Source of the DNA: Atriophallophorus winterbourni
Lineage: Eukaryota; Platyhelminthes; Trematoda; Plagiorchiida; Microphallidae
Assembly: GCA_013407085.1 (NCBI GenBank)
Contig: JACCGJ010012970.1
Location: forward strand, 1-64,000
Reading direction: 5' to 3'
Length of the DNA stretch: 64,000 nt
Position 1 is the first letter of the stretch. Each line of letters starts with the position of its first letter. The notes beneath the pieces were generated by a model. The model was given only the letters and a program-made list of their open reading frames with translations. It ran no database searches and was not told where the DNA came from. The translations under genes and the position numbers were made by a program. Below, one piece after another: positions 10,832 to 23,253 of the stretch.

Positions 10832-10874
10832 CCCCACGACCGTCTTCATGCTGTTTGCACCCATCAGTTAGGGG
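10832..10874 (-). ncRNA. hammerhead ribozyme motif (HHR-1), core changes
   Basis: Minus strand: CUGAUGG, GUGC-AAACA-GCAU, GAAG, ACGGUC, GUGGGG, with upstream strand CCCCUAA. Stem I is retained and stem II keeps a G-U closing pair, but CUGAUGA has become CUGAUGG and GAAA has become GAAG, so it is probably inactive. Confidence 0.6.
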
Positions 10875-11146
10875 CTGTATGATTGGGATCCGCATCTACT
10901 TGAAACAGTGGATGAATGGTAAACAAGTGGCGATTGTATGTTACTGGTGAATAAGGCTGATACAACCAACTAGCATGCAAATGGGCATTTTAGTTCATGG
11001 TTATGTGTTAAACCGCATTATGCCTGTGTTTGGAAACATGTGATTAAACAGGTTGGTAGTACAAGCATTATCCAGCATCGGGATACAAGAGCAACAGTTT
11101 TTCCATTTTTTCAATCTTTCAGCTAGATGTGAATCCTTATCCGACT

Positions 11147-11190
11147 CTTTCTAAAAGATGAGTGCAAATAAGACGATATTGGGTGTAGGG
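11147..11190 (+). ncRNA. degenerate hammerhead remnant (HHR-1)
   Basis: Recognisable only by alignment: AGATGA, GTGCAAATA, then ACGATATTGGGTGTAGGG in place of the GAAA and CCGGTC region. Core bases are lost. Confidence 0.4.
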
Positions 11191-11214
11191 TATATGTGTT
11201 TGATATGGAATTAT

Positions 11215-11655
11215 ATTAGGCAATATATAAGTGTTTGGTAAACGAATTATTGAATAAAATTCGTCTAATTTCTTTTTAAACTAATGCGATGTAGTTGGTT
11301 GAGCAATGGTATAAGGTAAACTGTTCCAAGTTATACAGACTCGGACAGAATAAAATACGGTATAGGGTTCAGGTAGAAATGCGGTACGACCAGCATATGT
11401 TCATGGGTACGATAATTTATCGTAACCCTTCGCGTGAATAAATTCTGTAACGGATGGTTCAATGTATGGAATATTTTGTAAAGTAGAATGAGGTCTCTTC
11501 TGATTCGTCGATAGGATAAGTGGAACAGATTCCGTTGAGCTATCTTTTCTTTATAAGTCTGTTTCGGATGTTGAGAACTAGTTTTGTTGACAGGTGATAG
11601 ATACGCTGCATAAGTTCTACATCGTTTTTTAGCCAGACATGCATCGATGCACATA
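11215..11655 (-). pseudogene. CR1-like RT C-terminal fragment
   Basis: The minus strand encodes WLKNDVELMQRIYHLSTKLV, then RNLFHLSYRRIRRDLILLYKI and ITWNSLPYTIAQP, which match the CR1 RT tail seen intact at 1022-2275 and 20145-20546. Frameshifts separate the pieces. It abuts the hammerhead element on its left. Confidence 0.75.
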
Positions 11656-11899
11656 TATTGTTACAGTTAATGCCTACCAGTAAGACGTTAACCATAACCC
11701 GTGTTCCACGATTTTGACCAGCAAAAATAATACAACTTCGAATGGGATAGTTGAACGTACGGTATTTGAGATTTGAGCGCCCCGAATCAGTTGTTGAAAA
11801 TGTTCCTGAATTCAACTCATAATCAAGCCATCCGGTTACATTCCCATTACCATTTGTATTTTCATCGTCAAACACTAACAATCCGTTAAATGAGTGCAT
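11656..11899 (-). other. unrecognised open reading frame fused to CR1 tail
   Basis: About 80 residues open on the minus strand from MHSFNGLLVFDDENTNGNG to RVMVNVLLVGINC, then running without a stop into the CR1 tail. Gly/Asn-rich with a hydrophobic C-terminal stretch. I recognise no family and see no CR1 similarity. It may be chance, an exon relic or an unfamiliar element ORF. Confidence 0.25.
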
Positions 11900-13164
11900 A
11901 ATTTTGCATTTTTACATCTGAATCGGAAACTACCACATCACATATAACGCTATTTCGACGCGAAACTACCGAAAAACATCGTTCCGATTCCCTTCCTATC
12001 AGTCTTGATTTTTTACGCTACCGAATAATTTTTAATACATAGTGGCTCTAATTTGCACCGAAATTTTTTTACATACATTGCATGACACTTTGTTTTAAAT
12101 TGAAACTCTTGAGACATTACATTAAATATAATAACACAAATAAGTTATTCGTATTATCGGTATAAATATTTTCACAGATAAACCTATTGAAAATGGGAAT
12201 GTCGGTAAATTTATCCAAGTTATATATAATCCATGCAACCGTGCAAAACTTGCTATATTTTTTCTGCTCTCTGTCTCCCTATATAAATATATAGTTTCAT
12301 GTCAGTTATAAAACATTGAAATTGAAATTTTTTGTAATAAATAGCTGGAGTCCTGTAGAAAGCACGGCAGCACGATGAATAAAACTTGCCATTTTTAATC
12401 GGGTGGTCAATGTTTCAATCTTCATGCAGTTGAACATTTCGCGAATTTTATTTCACATCAGTTCCTAATCACAATCGAGTATGAAATGGATACTAACAAC
12501 ATTTGGAAAAATTACAGCCGCAGCTCAGTAAAATGTACCGTGGGTAAACTTACATCACCAGAACATCTATTCTTGAATAAAACCGCCATCGTCCTTTACT
12601 GCAAGGTGAAGTATTGTGACTTGTGATATGTCCATGTATGGTCTAAAGGCAATTAACCACTCGGAAACACAGGGACTGTATAAGTGCTTCTCGGGCTATG
12701 TCTCACTATAATTGCTATATAGTTTCACAAAATTTATGAAATAACATAGTGCATAATTGCTATAGCTGTATATACCGAAATCTATGTTTCTATCTTGGAA
12801 TTTCAGACAAGTTTGAATAAAAAATGTACATTTTATTTATCATTTATTTTGTATCTCTCGATTGTATAAATTAGGGAGATGCTAATCAAAGTTCTGTTGG
12901 ATAAGGTCGACACCAACAACTTGTTCAGCCAACACACATGCAGGGCCATTCTGCCATCGCAGCATGGATATGGATCTCATTTGTCTTGTATAATGAGTTT
13001 AATCAGAGAGTTAGAAGAGTAAACGAAATAGTTGGATAGAATTCCTTGCATTTACGTTTGTTTCTTTGACATTTTGAAAGATTTTGGCAGAATTATTTAA
13101 AATTTCATTTTTCAAAAACTGATGCATTTATGAATCTGTAATTCATTTCGCAAATGGTTGTGAC
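11900..13164. other. unassigned AT-rich region
   Basis: No coding signal. The only recognised item is an HHR-1 unit remnant at 12880-12965. Confidence 0.45.
12880..12965 (-). repeat. HHR-1 unit remnant without hammerhead
   Basis: GTTGGATAAGGTCGACACCA and the following AACTTGTTCA, CAACACACATG correspond to the inverted HHR-1 unit segment at 8147-8200. The hammerhead portion is missing. Confidence 0.5.
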
Positions 13165-14060
13165 TAGCTTTCAGATCGCCTCACAGGTGTTAGAGTAAAC
13201 GGAGGGCTATCCGAAAACATAAATACCACCAGCGGAGTCTCACAAGTACCTTCGTTAGGCAATCTACTTTTTCTATTATACATAAGCGATTTACCCACAA
13301 TACAATCCTCAAAAATGGCCCTTTTGGCGGATGATACGACATTTTTTGATGCGAATTAGTTCTACAGATGAAAATGCAATGGAATTTGGACAACGTGTCA
13401 GATTCAGCGGTTATAAATGATACGACGTCGAACATACGGAAAAGTAATATGTTGAACCTTGGTAAGAATGTTCCTTGGATATATTAACTGGGAAATACCG
13501 AAATTGGCTTGGAGCTCGTTGGACAAAAATCTTGGAGCATATATTAGTGGAAACCTGATGAACAATATTTACTGTCAGAAATATATATCGAAAGGCTAGC
13601 ATGATTGTTGGGTATCTTTGAAAGAATATTTTGAAGATTCTCGCTGGTAACGTTGTCAAGGTTAATGAATGCCTACCATTGCCCTACAATGGAAAATGCG
13701 GTAGTGTTTTTGGCTCCTTGGCCACAAACATATACTGCTACCTTTCATAAAATCTATCATACAGCAACAGAGTTAGTGATTGGTCTTCACAATGTTCCGT
13801 GCACCGTAAAATTGCGACGACTGTATTAATGTGACTTTATCCAAAGGAGGATAAGGCGTGATATTATTGTGATCTATAGAATTGTGTGTACCAAAGGAAT
13901 TAGTCTAAGAAACTTGCTTCAGGAGTTGGCTGATAAAATGACATGTGGACATGCCTTATCTCATTTTCGCCTTAAGATTTCATATTGATTGTCGTTGTAC
14001 TTATTTGCGTTATTACCTTGTAATTCAATAGTTCAACATGTGGTTGACCCCTGTTTGCAT
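13165..14060 (+). pseudogene. CR1-like RT fragment, decayed
   Basis: The plus strand shows DRLTGVRVNGGLSENINTTS, then SGVSQVPSLGNLLFLLYISD (from GVPQGSVLGPLLFLLYINDL) and MALLADDTTFF, the altered catalytic box (LADD in place of FADD), followed by stops and by thumb-like sequence to about 14060. Both ends are truncated. Confidence 0.75.
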
Positions 14061-15770
14061 GACGATATTTAAGGAAAATCGGAATAATATATGCAGAAGT
14101 TTGAAAACTTTTATAATCATCACATTTTATTTCATACCGTAATCTTGTGGTGTTGTTAACGTTTCAATTATAAATCTTTGAATCATTGATTCTTTGATCC
14201 CTTGAAAGCAACTTAGAAATTTGACACCATGTGAAGTGTAGTGCGTCAATTGATTTTAATCACTTTTGTCCATCACAAAACCTCAACGCTTATTGTGGCC
14301 TATGACGTTTGTAGCCAGCTTAGCATCGATCAGGCAAATACAAGTGAAAATGTAATTTTGGAATTAGGCAGTTATATAACATGGTTTCGTTGCAACCTCC
14401 TCTTATTCCATAACGCCAGATTGCTTGAACAAAATTTCGCATCTTTATTTCTTTAAAAATGCGCAATTATTGGTTAAAAAACACTCTTCTTCCAACATCT
14501 AATCACGCTTTAATACATCGTAGTGTTGAGGTTTGTACTGGCAGTTATTCCAATTTTATTCATTATAAGAAAGGCTAAAAACTTGGGTCTTCTTTGTAAT
14601 CTTAGATACACGATTTAGTGAGCGTCTGATACATATTTCTACCTTCACTAGAGAATAACTATCGTTCTATTTAGTAATTATCATATCGACGTACAGTATA
14701 ACGTTCAATAAAACGGAGGCGTGCAAAAAAGTAAGAAACAATTCAATTCATTTTGTTCTATTGTGATGTAGATTTTTAAAACGAATATTTCTAAAGCTGT
14801 GAATTTATACTCATCCACTCATGATTAACTGATATTAAACTTATTAGGTCTAATAAATTTAAAGAAAATTTATTTCACTGATAAGGCAGTGAGTTATACG
14901 TTTGTAAAACGGGTTAATTGAACTAATATTATCCGAACTGAATTACAATCAGAGATAAATAATTATTGTGAATACATTACTTTTCAGAAATATATTTATC
15001 GACATCTGCCTGAAAGGAAATACACACATTAAAATTGTATACAGAATTTTTTTAATTCTCTGGCGCCCATGAAAACCTGAATAAATGTCTGAGGAAAATA
15101 AAGGCTAAAATTGCAATATTGCTATATATAAAAAATAACCAATAGCCTATCATAAATTTCAATTCTTAAATGGAAAAAGAAGCCTGATAATAACTAAAAC
15201 CAAGTAATTGCTTTCCGCTGGACGCCTGCTACATTTTCAAGTCTCTTTATCTTAGACTAGCGTTTATATTGAAGTGTATGCCTTCGTCATACCATATGAG
15301 AGCGTACCGAGCAGCTGAGGATAGATTGTCGCATAAGTCAAGATTTTACTACGATTCATTTATTGTGACCAAAATAATAACATTTCTGGGCTATAAATCA
15401 TAAGGTATATATGTGAAAATATTTCACTAAAAACTATTCAATTTCGCATGTTCGTACCTTCGAAATTTAATTGAAGGAGTTGATTGAATATAATATACGA
15501 TGCACCATAAAATGGAAATTGATCCTAACGATTAGCAAATCAAATAAGCAATACAAGCACAAAATAAGGATAAGTTGTAATTCTTCGAAAATTAATTTTC
15601 GTCATTGTCTTAAAACGAATTAAAATTTATATTTGTCTTCGCTATTCTCCTCGAAGTTTTTAAAATGACAATTAAGCAATTTCGCACATTATTTTAACTC
15701 CGGTATTACGCGAAAATCGTCATAAACTTTCAATCATGAACTATATATACAAGATTTATTTATTTTCTAG
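14061..15770. other. unassigned AT-rich region
   Basis: No recognised gene or repeat. If 10067 and 15771 belong to one gene, this is intron. Confidence 0.45.
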
Positions 15771-15796
15771 GTACAGAAACTTTTGGAACGATATAA
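15771..15796 (+). CDS. possible terminal coding exon of the same gene
   Basis: A pyrimidine-rich acceptor (TTTATTTATTTTCTAG, ending 15770) is followed by sequence that, in the phase left by the exon at 10067-10295, adds GTETFGTI and then TAA at 15794-15796. Phase match and acceptor quality are the only support. Another frame stays open to 15992 and meets a GTAAGT donor at 15988, so the exon could instead be internal in a different frame. Confidence 0.25.
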
Positions 15797-17287
15797 TTCT
15801 AGTTGCCAAGTAATATCAGCTAACACCGATGTGCTAAAACTCCGTGTTTCGATACCCCTGGCGCAAATGTGCTCATTGGAAGAGAAATGTCAACATTTTC
15901 AAATTTGTTCACTTCTCGGAATATCAAAGATGTTGCATCATGGCAGTACAGGTTGTTTGTTCTCCATGCGTTTCCCAACTGCGAATAAGTAAGTTTATTC
16001 CGTATTAATGTTTTATATTCCACCAGTTGCATTTATCCCGCTATTTCAATTGAATTATATATTTATGAAATATTCCGTCTTTCAGGCAATGATGTCATGG
16101 AACAAGTCGTTCATTCAACATTATCCAACGTGCATGCAAAAATTACGTTTCATACAAAATATATTGATGCGTAATTTGCAAATTTCAATTTGTTTTAGAG
16201 ATTGGGGTGATTTAAGAATGAAAAACACTACGAAATTGGAGCGGGCTGACTTTTCTTTCCGCTGTCTTTTGGTAAACGTGACACTCGGGTTTATTCTGCA
16301 AGTTTCTTCCATTTTTTCATCAAACCATAACCTAACTACTCGATCAAAATTACATATAGTCCGATATGCATAAAACCAAAATTTAATGGCTATTTACAAG
16401 AAAATAACTAATTGCACAACTACTTAATCCGAAAATTTAAACAAGATGGGAAACACCGAAGCGTTCGTTTGAAAAATTGGGAAGGCCGTTTTAACTGGGC
16501 TAAACACAAACACATTGGTTGTATGTGCTGTATAAATGATGGTTAAGTTTCACCAAAAGATTTATTATGTCAACAGATAATACTGCAAATTTTGGGAATT
16601 CCTGGCTTTAGTTTCTTCTGTGTAACCTTTGATGAAATACATATTGGATTCATGTACATCTAATGAGAAAAGGAAAATAAATCGAAAATTATTCCGACGA
16701 ATCAATCACATTTATTTACCTTTACACTGTCGTTGAATTATTTCAAAATATTCTCAACCGCTTCCACTGCCACAATATACATATTTCATGACCTGACTTT
16801 GAGCCACCTGTAAAGATGAATGTCAAGATATAATTGAGCATTCATCCAAAACTTTGTGAACATTTTATTTAGCCCTGACTCAGAAGGTGGTTTGAATGTC
16901 ACGAAAATGATATATGCATATCTATTGAGCGATTCAAATACAACTCGTATGTAGAATCTGACTTCAACCAAAACTTAACCACCATGCTCTCATTGGATTA
17001 ATGCAAAATATTCCGAACAGTTATTGGTTTTGCAGCGAATGCGGGGCTCAGCGAATCACTAGACTACAGAATAATCCATACGACGTATCACTCTCTCGGT
17101 TACCCATTAAAAATTGGTTCAAGTCTCCTGGCATAGAGTTATGATCTTACCCTCCAAATATTACATTTCTGCATAAATAATTGGCCAAAATGTTATTAAG
17201 TCTGTATGCTTTCTCTAAGACAGTTTAGCATCAGAAATTGTTTCGTCACCGAGTGAACTGAATTTCAAGGAAAATTTATGAACATTT
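15797..17287. other. unassigned AT-rich region
   Basis: Several ORFs of 60-120 codons occur without family signatures. An AATAAA lies at about 16676. Nothing firm. Confidence 0.4.
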
Positions 17288-17345
17288 GAATTCAATTCAA
17301 TTCAATTCTAATGGTCTAAAAAGCACATAGATATACAAAAATCAG
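17288..17345 (-). repeat. CR1-B 3' tail fragment
   Basis: (TTCAA)n followed by TAATGGTCTAAAAAGCA is the 3' terminus of CR1-B in minus orientation, as at 19901-19950. The sequence beyond about 17345 is not clearly CR1, so this may be an extremely 5'-truncated insertion. Confidence 0.6.
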
Positions 17346-17814
17346 ATTAAAGATTTACAGATTATATTAGACGGCTATTGCTTGTCTTGAGATGATCAAT
17401 TCCCAGGTGATGTTGTGCCATATCTCGTCGACGCGCTATTCTTTTTGAGTTCATAGTTTTCGGGAACCAATCAAAATTGTGCACCAACGAATCATAAAAG
17501 TGACAAGTTCTAAAACTAGAAAATTGAACTCCTGGATTTTCTATGATGTCATTAACATTAGACAAGCGAGAAATTATCTCACGACAAGAATCAGGTACCC
17601 GGCTTGAAGGTCAATATAACTGATATTCGTGGGACATGGGGACATATTCTCTTGAGTCACGAATGCTCGAAATTCACTATTCAAAGGTAAACAGCCTACT
17701 CGATGTATTAAAGCCAAAACCCAAAGTAACTAAGTAACTAGTTCTCCTGCCAGTACTTGAGAACCAATTGATTAAATCTGTTTAGTCATAGATGATACGC
17801 GGTTGAAAAAGATA

Positions 17815-19632
17815 TACTTTAAAAGACCCACAGAAATGTACATCGGGTCGGATGCTAGACAATATCAAATTTTTTTGTTAAATGATTATTGTTAAACATG
17901 AACACATATATATGATATATATGATTATCGGAGGATACGGGTTTAGTAACAGATCGACCTATATAATATCCTTTGATCAACTTGCAGTTGAGCGATAAGA
18001 AGCTTTATTTCGAAAGATTCACTGGCATTTCATTGTCTAGCTTTGCGTCATGAGAAAAATGAGCACTGACAGCTTTACTATATTAGACAAGTCGTTTATA
18101 TATATTAGAAACATGAGCGGTCGAGGACGTATTCTTTTGGGATATTAAGAGCAAATTGTATTGACTCTGATAGCTCATTTTTCACTATCACGTACATCTA
18201 ACGGGATATTAACCGTTATTTAAACCATGAATAGAGTTTACCATCCGTAGGCAGGGAGTTTTGACTAGAGTAGTTCCTGATTGACAAGATCGAATGCTTT
18301 TAAAAAATCAATATGAATTACGTCAACGAAGTTGCCAACATCCGGTATCTCAGACCAGGCTTCTTTCGCTTATAGAATGCTTGTCATGCAAGATCGTATT
18401 CCTCCTGAATCCATGTTGTGCTTCAGAGAATAAGTTATAGATCTCAAGTTGATTCCGCAATGCATCAGCAATGATAGACTCCGTTACTTTAGATAGCACA
18501 GGTAATAAATCTAACGGATGATAGTTTACCGCATTTCTTCTTTCACTGCCCACGTAGATCGTAGGATTCATGGCAATTTTCTTGTTTTTTGCACGAAGTT
18601 ATGTTCGAGCATTATCTTGAACACCTCAGACGTCGATGTTGTCAATTCTGAAGACAGGTTATGCACAGGCTTAGGGTGTATATTATCTATTCCGGGTGAA
18701 CTTGTTTTCTTCATCGTCATTAATTTTGTTTTAACAACGTTCGAAAGGAATCCTAACTCGTGAATATTTTGCAGGCTGCAGCTTTTAGATTTCAGATATT
18801 GTCCATGGGTCAAATCGTGCGAGATTACTGATGCAAATTGCTGTCGAATAACGCTTTCACAATCTTTAAATGATTTAACTATGCCAGTAGGAGAATCAAG
18901 TGTCAGTATTCACATGTGTACACACCTTGGAGGTTGTTTACCTGTTTGTACAATGCTTTGGAATTCATGAAAATTTATTAGATTAGATAGATGTGGTAAT
19001 GTTTTCTATCATTTCGATTTAGGCAGACACACTTATTTCGTAATAATTTAGTTGCACCACTTTAGTCGTGACGGATCATTCAAGTACTTATTTCAGATTT
19101 TGCCTGGTTTACACATCTCGTTCCGCGTACTGCTTCTAAGATGCTTTTTGGATGCTGCTTGTTGCTTATTATTTGTAAGTTTGATGACAAAACAATGATG
19201 ATACGGAGTTGGTTGTAAAATGTTCCCATATTTCCTCAGCTAATCTGAGTTCAAGGAAATCCCGTCGATTGGCGGTAATAAGAGCTCGAAGCAAGTCATA
19301 GTTCATAGTTGTATATGTTCGTTGACTATTTTCTACTGGCTCGTATTGATAGGTATAATCAAATGTCATGACAACATGATCAAGAAGAAGAAGAAGAAGA
19401 AGAAATTGACTTTATTCATACACACGAATTTTCAGCTGTTACAATAATTTCACCACAAATTTAAAAAAATGATAAACATGTCTCTCACTCAATCGGAGTG
19501 GCGCTGCGGATGAAAGAGATTCGATCATGAGTTCTTTGTTTGTGAGTATGATGTCCAGGGTAGATGAAGTTTGTTCTGATCCAAATCTCGATGGTTGTTG
19601 TACATAGTTATAAAGTGGGGTTAAAGTAAACA
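17815..19632 (-). pseudogene. CR1-A copy 1: RT, linker and EN C-terminus
   Basis: Minus-strand translation yields the EN C-terminal part (IESLSSAAPLRLSE, then HVVMTFDYTYQYEPVE after the LINE-C interruption), a linker (KTSSPGIDNIHPKPVHNLS at about 18700), and RT motifs NYHPLDLLPVLSKVTESI and SEAQHGFRR (about 18500). The middle of the RT, including the catalytic boxes, is badly decayed or deleted. Multiple stops and frameshifts. Confidence 0.8.
19383..19487 (-). mobile_element. LINE-C 3'-end insertion with (TTC)n tail
   Basis: (AAG)n followed by AAATTGACTTTATTCATACA on the plus strand is the reverse complement of the LINE-C 3' end at about 27865-27914. It sits exactly between EN codons for LRLSE and DHVVMTF of CR1-A. 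About 100 bp long, so extremely 5'-truncated. Confidence 0.7.
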
Positions 19633-19900
19633 AGTTGCGCTTGTATACCGCTGTTGGGTAATGTTGGTACGACAAAACTGTTCCATCACACGAGCCCCAA
19701 TTCATGTATAGACTGAGTTTAAAACCCATGACCATGAATAGAAAAGGTTGTAAACCCAATCTACATGAGTGGGGGCTCATGTGATTGAACAGGCTGGTCG
19801 TACCAACCTTAGCCAACAGTGGCATACAATGGGCAGCTTGTTTACCATTCTTCCACCGTTTCGAGCGCATGCGGATACTCATCCTACTGTCCATACATGA

Positions 19901-21752
19901 TTCAATTCAATTCAATTCAATTCAATTCAATTTTAATGGTCTAAAAAGCATATAGCTATACAAAAACCACAGAAAAATATGGAAATTTACAAATAACATA
20001 TCTCAGTAAAAACGGGATTTGTTTGCTTACTGAACAGTTCGGGAATCAGGTAAAAATCCAAATGATAGAAACTGTTTTCACTCAGTGGAATGGCACATGT
20101 ATGTCCATGGGGTCGAGATGATTTGATGTGTGAGTTCAAAGTTATTAGGTTGTGGAATACATAGTCTCAATGTTCGGATGGGTCGACAGGAATTTGTCTA
20201 AGCTGGATTTGAATATGTCCAAGTTGGGTGCATGTGCAACATTCGAGGGTAGGGAGTTCCAAGTGAAACATACACGTACAGAATAAAAATATCTTCGACA
20301 GTTCAGTCGCGAGTCGGGAATTAGTACTGTGTACTCATGACTCCGGCTGGTTCTTGGTGGTTGTCGTGTGAATAGTGTATTAAGGGGATGGCTGGGGGTA
20401 TGCAATATGTTAAACATTAGGATCAGATCACCTCTAAGACTTCGGTAAGGAGAGTGGAAGAGGTTGAGGTTTGCAATACGATCTTCGTATTGTGTGAGCT
20501 GTAAGCCGCACACGAGCTTCGTGGTCCGATGATAGATTCGCTGCAAGAGATTGATGTCTTTCTTTAACTAGAGTGACCAAGCCTGAACCGCAAACTCCAT
20601 GGTGGGCCTCAAGTAGGTATTAATTAATCGATGAACCGTCGGCTTCGTGAAACTCCCAAACACGCGTTTAAGCAGAAGCAGTACTTTTGACGTCTTTTCC
20701 TAGACAGCCTTAACGTTGTGTGACGGTTTCAACGTGCTGCTCACCCACACACCCAAGTCCTTCTCCTTGTCAGTTATTTCAAGAGTGTGGGAACCAAGGG
20801 TGTAAGAGAACTCGAAGGGTTATTCAACTGTCAATACCTTGCATTTACTCACATCTAAAGGAAGTTCATTTCGAACCGACCATTCCTGTAAGACATTGAA
20901 GTCCAGCTGAAGCTGTCTGTAATCCTCAGTTGTGCGTACTTGTGTCCACAACTTGATATCATCCGCAAATAGCAAGATTTTGCACCGAACAAGTTTTGGT
21001 AAATCGTTTACATAGAGCAAGAAAAGAATTGGTCCAAGCACCGATCCCTGTGGCACTCCACTTGTTACTGTAATGGGCCGTGACAAAGCACCATTAACCC
21101 TTACTCGAATAACACGGTCACGGAGATAATCCTCCAACCAGGCTAGCGATGAGCCCTTGATGCCACATTGCTCTATTTTTTGTAGTAACGAACTGTGGTT
21201 AACACGATCGAATGCTTTGGACATATCCAGATAACAAGCATGTATGGTGAAACCTTTGTCCACAGCTTGTGTGCAGTCATCAAGGGCAAGAAGAAGGTTT
21301 GAAAGGCAAGAGTGTTTTTTTCTGAAGCCATGTTGTTCGATTGCGAGCAAGCAATTATCTTCCAGGTGATTTGTGATGCTGTTAGCAACGAGGCGCTATA
21401 TCACTTTAGGGATCACCGGTAGTAGTGTTACTGGTCGATAATTGAATACTTCAGAACGGTTCCCTCCTTTTTAGATGGGGGTAATGATACCAGTCTTTCA
21501 TTCACAGAGAAATCAACCTTGAGTTATAGAGAGGTTAAATAAGTAGGTAAGCGGTGTACACAAAGAATAGGCACAGCTTCTGAGGATCAGCGGGGTAATT
21601 TCATCAGCTCTAGGAGATTTTTCGTGTTGTGATTTAACAATGTACGGAGGACACTGTCCGAGCTAAAATTTAGTTGCTGTAAAACGTTTTCTGGCGAGAT
21701 CACGGAGGTCAAAGGACTGGTTACGGTGTTCGGTGGACTGAAGACAGTGGAG
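19901..21752 (-). mobile_element. CR1-B, 5'-truncated, inserted in a hammerhead core
   Basis: The 3' terminus on the left is (TTCAA)n plus AATGGTCTAAAAAGCATATA. The left flank ends in TACATGA, and the right flank resumes with AGTGCAAACAGAACGAAACC, so the element split TGATGAGTGC. The 5' end lies in the EN-RT linker. No long target duplication is visible, as expected for CR1. Confidence 0.8.
20145..21750 (-). pseudogene. CR1-B linker and reverse transcriptase
   Basis: From the 5' side: linker (FSTVFSPPNTVTSPLTS), then RT with AIEQHGFRKKHSCLSNLLLA, ACYLDMSKAFDRVNHSS, SGVPQGSVLGPILFLLYVND and the catalytic box LLFADDIKLW (20820-21350), then the C-terminal region QRIYHRTTKLVCGL and FTWNSLPSNV, ending ETMYSTT (20145-20546). 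Only a few lesions separate the blocks (a stop at about 20820 and a disrupted stretch 20550-20820). The core RT is otherwise well preserved. Confidence 0.88.
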
Positions 21753-21833
21753 AAGTGCAAACAGAACGAAACCGGTCGTGGGGTGTGTATGTGTGATGGA
21801 GATGCATGCAAATGACCTTTTATATTCATGGGG

Positions 21834-23253
21834 TTAATGTAATTATTTCTTGAAGAAAGCTTTTGATGTTATCGTTACCCGTAATGTGTGTGGCAAGTGT
21901 CGTTACATTAAAATCACCCAGCAGGAACGAATGTGAGTAGGGGAGCTTCAATGCAAAACGTATTGCGTTAGAAATAACAATGTCCTCTGCAGGTGATGAA
22001 GAAGGGGAGCGATAAATCAATGCAGATACGGCTATCATGCAGGTCAATAGAGCAAAACAATGTATCTGTGAATCTAGCTCCAGAGCGAAAAGTATAGTAC
22101 AATGATGCTTTCATATGATTAGAGGGGGACAGCGCCACCTGTTGTTGCACGATATTTTCTGTAAATCATCATTAGTGCGAGCTTGAACTCAGAATCCTGT
22201 AGGGAATTACTTAACCACGGTTTGTTCATGCAGTCAAATCCCATCTCGCGGTGGTCGCGCGTGAATACTGTTCAGTGAACTTGCCCAGAAAGCCCTTAGC
22301 ATTGGTGTAACTGCATGATTGAGATTTTATTTTGGGGGGTAGATTAAGAACCCATAGTAGTGTATTCGCCGACCCAGAAATGGTCGGCTTCTCCAGGATT
22401 TTATCTCAGGTGCATTTTATTGACTTAGTAGCGAAGTCATTTCAGCAACAATAGTGTTCTTGCGTTTTATGTCGTATACTGCCCGAATACCAATTTCAAT
22501 AGTTGCCAATCTTCGGCACGCCTAGTGTAAGCTACCCTTAATTTTGTCAGTAAGGAATTATATTTCAAATAGAGGAGGCTGCTGAAATTCCTTTTTTCGC
22601 TTAAGGCGCATTATATAAGTCGTTATTTTATCCTTTAAACCTGGGAACTCTTGTAAAAATCTTCGTTTACTGCAATCGTGCTGCAGTCGTTTACTGGATT
22701 CTTATGCATTAGTATTGGGTGTTCGATACATCTCGATAGGTTGAATGGTACTGCTCAGCAGATTCGGTAATTTGAAGTTACCCTCAATTAAAAATACAAA
22801 TTGAATATAGAATTAACCGTGCGAAATTTGTCGAGTAGGGCCAGATTGTAAGCTTCCTGTGCAGACAGTAGACGATATACTACTCCCAAAACACAGTCGT
22901 CGCCTTTAGGTAATCGGACTGAGCACCACAGTGTATCCCGCAACACGATGTCTAGATCCGTAAACTTACGGCACAACGGTTTTTGGCCATAATAAAAAGC
23001 TACTCCTCTTCCTCTGGTTTTACGGTCACGGCGAATAAGTGATATCCGGGATAATTTTAGTTCACCATTTGTTTGGTGATTCTGTAGCCACCTTTCCGTT
23101 ACGGAAATGATGTTTCGTAAACATTTCAGAAAATCTGCACGCAGTTCACTGATTATGTTTCCATGACATTGTGCGTTGGTGCAGATGCATTTCATAGTTG
23201 TTTTTCTCAACAAGGATGGGGTGTGGGGAAGGAGTTTAGCGAAGTGCAGAATA
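21834..23253 (-). pseudogene. CR1-A copy 1: apurinic-type endonuclease N-terminal part
   Basis: Minus-strand pieces: NIISVTERWLQNHQTNGELK, RDRKTRGRGVAFYYGQ, LRDTLWCSVRLPKGDDCVLG (the VVYR region), and further left YRSPSSSPAED and HSFLLGDFNV, the GDFN catalytic motif of LINE endonucleases. Stops and frameshifts separate them, and a stretch around 22150-22790 is poorly preserved. The endonuclease would nick target DNA to prime reverse transcription. Interrupted on the left by the hammerhead element and on the right by pogo. Confidence 0.85.

Larger units (their letters stand above)
10690..11205. mobile_element. HHR-1 inverted-dimer element, degenerate
   Basis: Same architecture as the 8113-8691 element: inverted unit (GCTTGTATGGCACTG near 10700, hammerhead on the minus strand at 10832-10874), a second inverted partial unit (GGTAAACAAGTGG near 10920), then a forward unit (AACAGGTTGGTAGTAC near 11050, degenerate hammerhead near 11150). 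No ORF. Target duplications could not be recognised, so both boundaries are approximate. Confidence 0.7.
19633..21833. mobile_element. HHR-1 element inserted in CR1-A EN, itself split by CR1-B
   Basis: Left arm inverted (ACAAGTTGCGCTTGTATACC), then forward arm (GGCTGGTCGTACCAACC, about 19790) leading into a hammerhead, with the outer end GCATGCAAATGACCTTTTAT at 21805-21824. CR1-A continues across it: GGGGTTAAAGTAA on the left and GGGGTTAATGTAA on the right form a 13-bp duplication with one mismatch, and copy 2 (near 50735) is uninterrupted. CR1-B occupies 19901-21752 within the hammerhead core. Confidence 0.75.

Noticed and set aside
15797..16373. Further host exons (GTAAGT at 15988, acceptor at 16084)
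   Set aside because: Splice-like signals exist but no single frame joins them convincingly with the exon at 10067-10295.
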